From the NCBI GenBank assembly GCA_010092775.1, contig JAADYZ010000504.1:1-5947 (forward strand): 5,947 nucleotides of DNA, given 5' to 3'. The notes below the pieces were generated by a model, which had not been told where the DNA came from, made no database searches, and was given only the letters and a program-made list of their open reading frames with translations. Position numbers and translations under genes: made by a program. Each line of letters starts with the position of its first letter. The stretch's first letter is position 1. Below are positions 5,755 to 5,947 of this stretch, piece by piece. The stretch comes from Chloroflexota bacterium (lineage in GTDB: Bacteria > Chloroflexota > Anaerolineae > Aggregatilineales > UBA3940).

Positions 5755-5783
5755 TTATGCTCGGTCAAAAACTTGGCTATAAT
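5755..5783 (+). promoter_or_regulatory. Candidate promoter of the right-edge gene
   Basis: A perfect TATAAT (5778-5783) lies 24 bases before the ATG at 5808. The -35 position 17 bases upstream (TTATGC, 5755-5760) is poor, so the promoter may rely on the -10 box or on an activator. The predicted start near 5790 leaves a leader of about 18 bases containing AGAAGGA (5792-5798). Confidence 0.55.
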
Positions 5784-5807
5784 TAGTTTGTAGAAGGACG
5801 AGTAGGT

Positions 5808-5947
5808 ATGAAACAAACCTTACCGCAGCAAGTCACTATCGCAGATCGCTTGCAAGCCATCCTCCAACGCCTTCAGGGGCAGCGCCAGCTTTCACGCACT
5901 AGCCTAGTCGCATTCGCGACCGCTACGGTTATGTTTGCGGCAGCCTG
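5808..5947 (+). CDS. Hypothetical protein, N-terminal part only, with signal or membrane segment
   Basis: Only the first 46 codons are present; the frame is open at the right edge. The N-terminus is polar and Gln-rich (IADRLQAILQRLQGQRQLSR, residues 11-30) and could form an amphipathic helix. A hydrophobic stretch (SLVAFATATVMFAAA, 32-46) follows that would suit a membrane anchor or a long signal peptide, with Arg residues on the cytoplasmic side. The protein is therefore probably exported or anchored with most of its mass outside the cytoplasm. Support for the start comes from AGAAGGA at 5792-5798 and a TATAAT box upstream. The visible part carries no diagnostic motif, so I give no function. 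Confidence 0.65.
   Translation, partial: MKQTLPQQVTIADRLQAILQRLQGQRQLSRTSLVAFATATVMFAAA

Noticed and set aside
1..5947. Mobile element, CRISPR array or tRNA gene
   Set aside because: I saw no transposase or integrase motif, no regularly spaced repeats, no terminal inverted repeats with target duplications, and no cloverleaf sequence.

Overview
The window is 5.9 kb of compact bacterial chromosome. It holds five complete protein genes that I can support, one more of uncertain start, and one cut by the right edge. Base composition looks moderately GC-rich, by eye about 55%. The asparaginyl-tRNA synthetase is of the short type I associate from memory with Thermus and neighbouring deep-branching phyla. 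That enzyme, the DUF4037 protein and the PYP-motif paralogues suggest Chloroflexota, but this is an inference and no marker here proves it. I see no rRNA, tRNA, CRISPR array, transposase or integrase.

Layout from left to right. Positions 104-631 and 732-1316 (+) are tandem paralogues of a small protein family I do not recognise, sharing a TPYPxDxEYGL motif. They run head-on into 1324-2367 (-). That gene encodes a two-part protein: an N-terminal EVE/PUA-like candidate modified-base reader and a C-terminal PD-(D/E)XK-like nuclease domain. It is divergent, across 85 bp, from 2453-3532 (+), a DUF4037 protein with a nucleotidyltransferase-like N-terminus. That gene converges on 3529-4188 (-), a triple-module iron-sulfur protein (divergent 4Fe-4S domain plus two CDGSH domains), and the two stop codons overlap. 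Next is asnS at 4303-5640 (-), with a clear sigma-70-type promoter upstream and a hairpin terminator downstream. The right edge holds the first 46 codons of a (+) gene with a membrane or signal segment, behind a perfect TATAAT box.

The genes do not form one operon: almost every neighbour pair is convergent or divergent. asnS is housekeeping (asparagine charging of tRNA). The CDGSH protein is probably a redox or Fe-S protein with its own promoter. The most interesting locus is the EVE-nuclease gene, whose architecture fits modification-dependent DNA restriction. Its divergent DUF4037 neighbour and the paralogue pair might be functionally linked to it, but the sequence does not show this. I see no complete new multi-gene system, only one good candidate effector and a small unexplained paralogous family.
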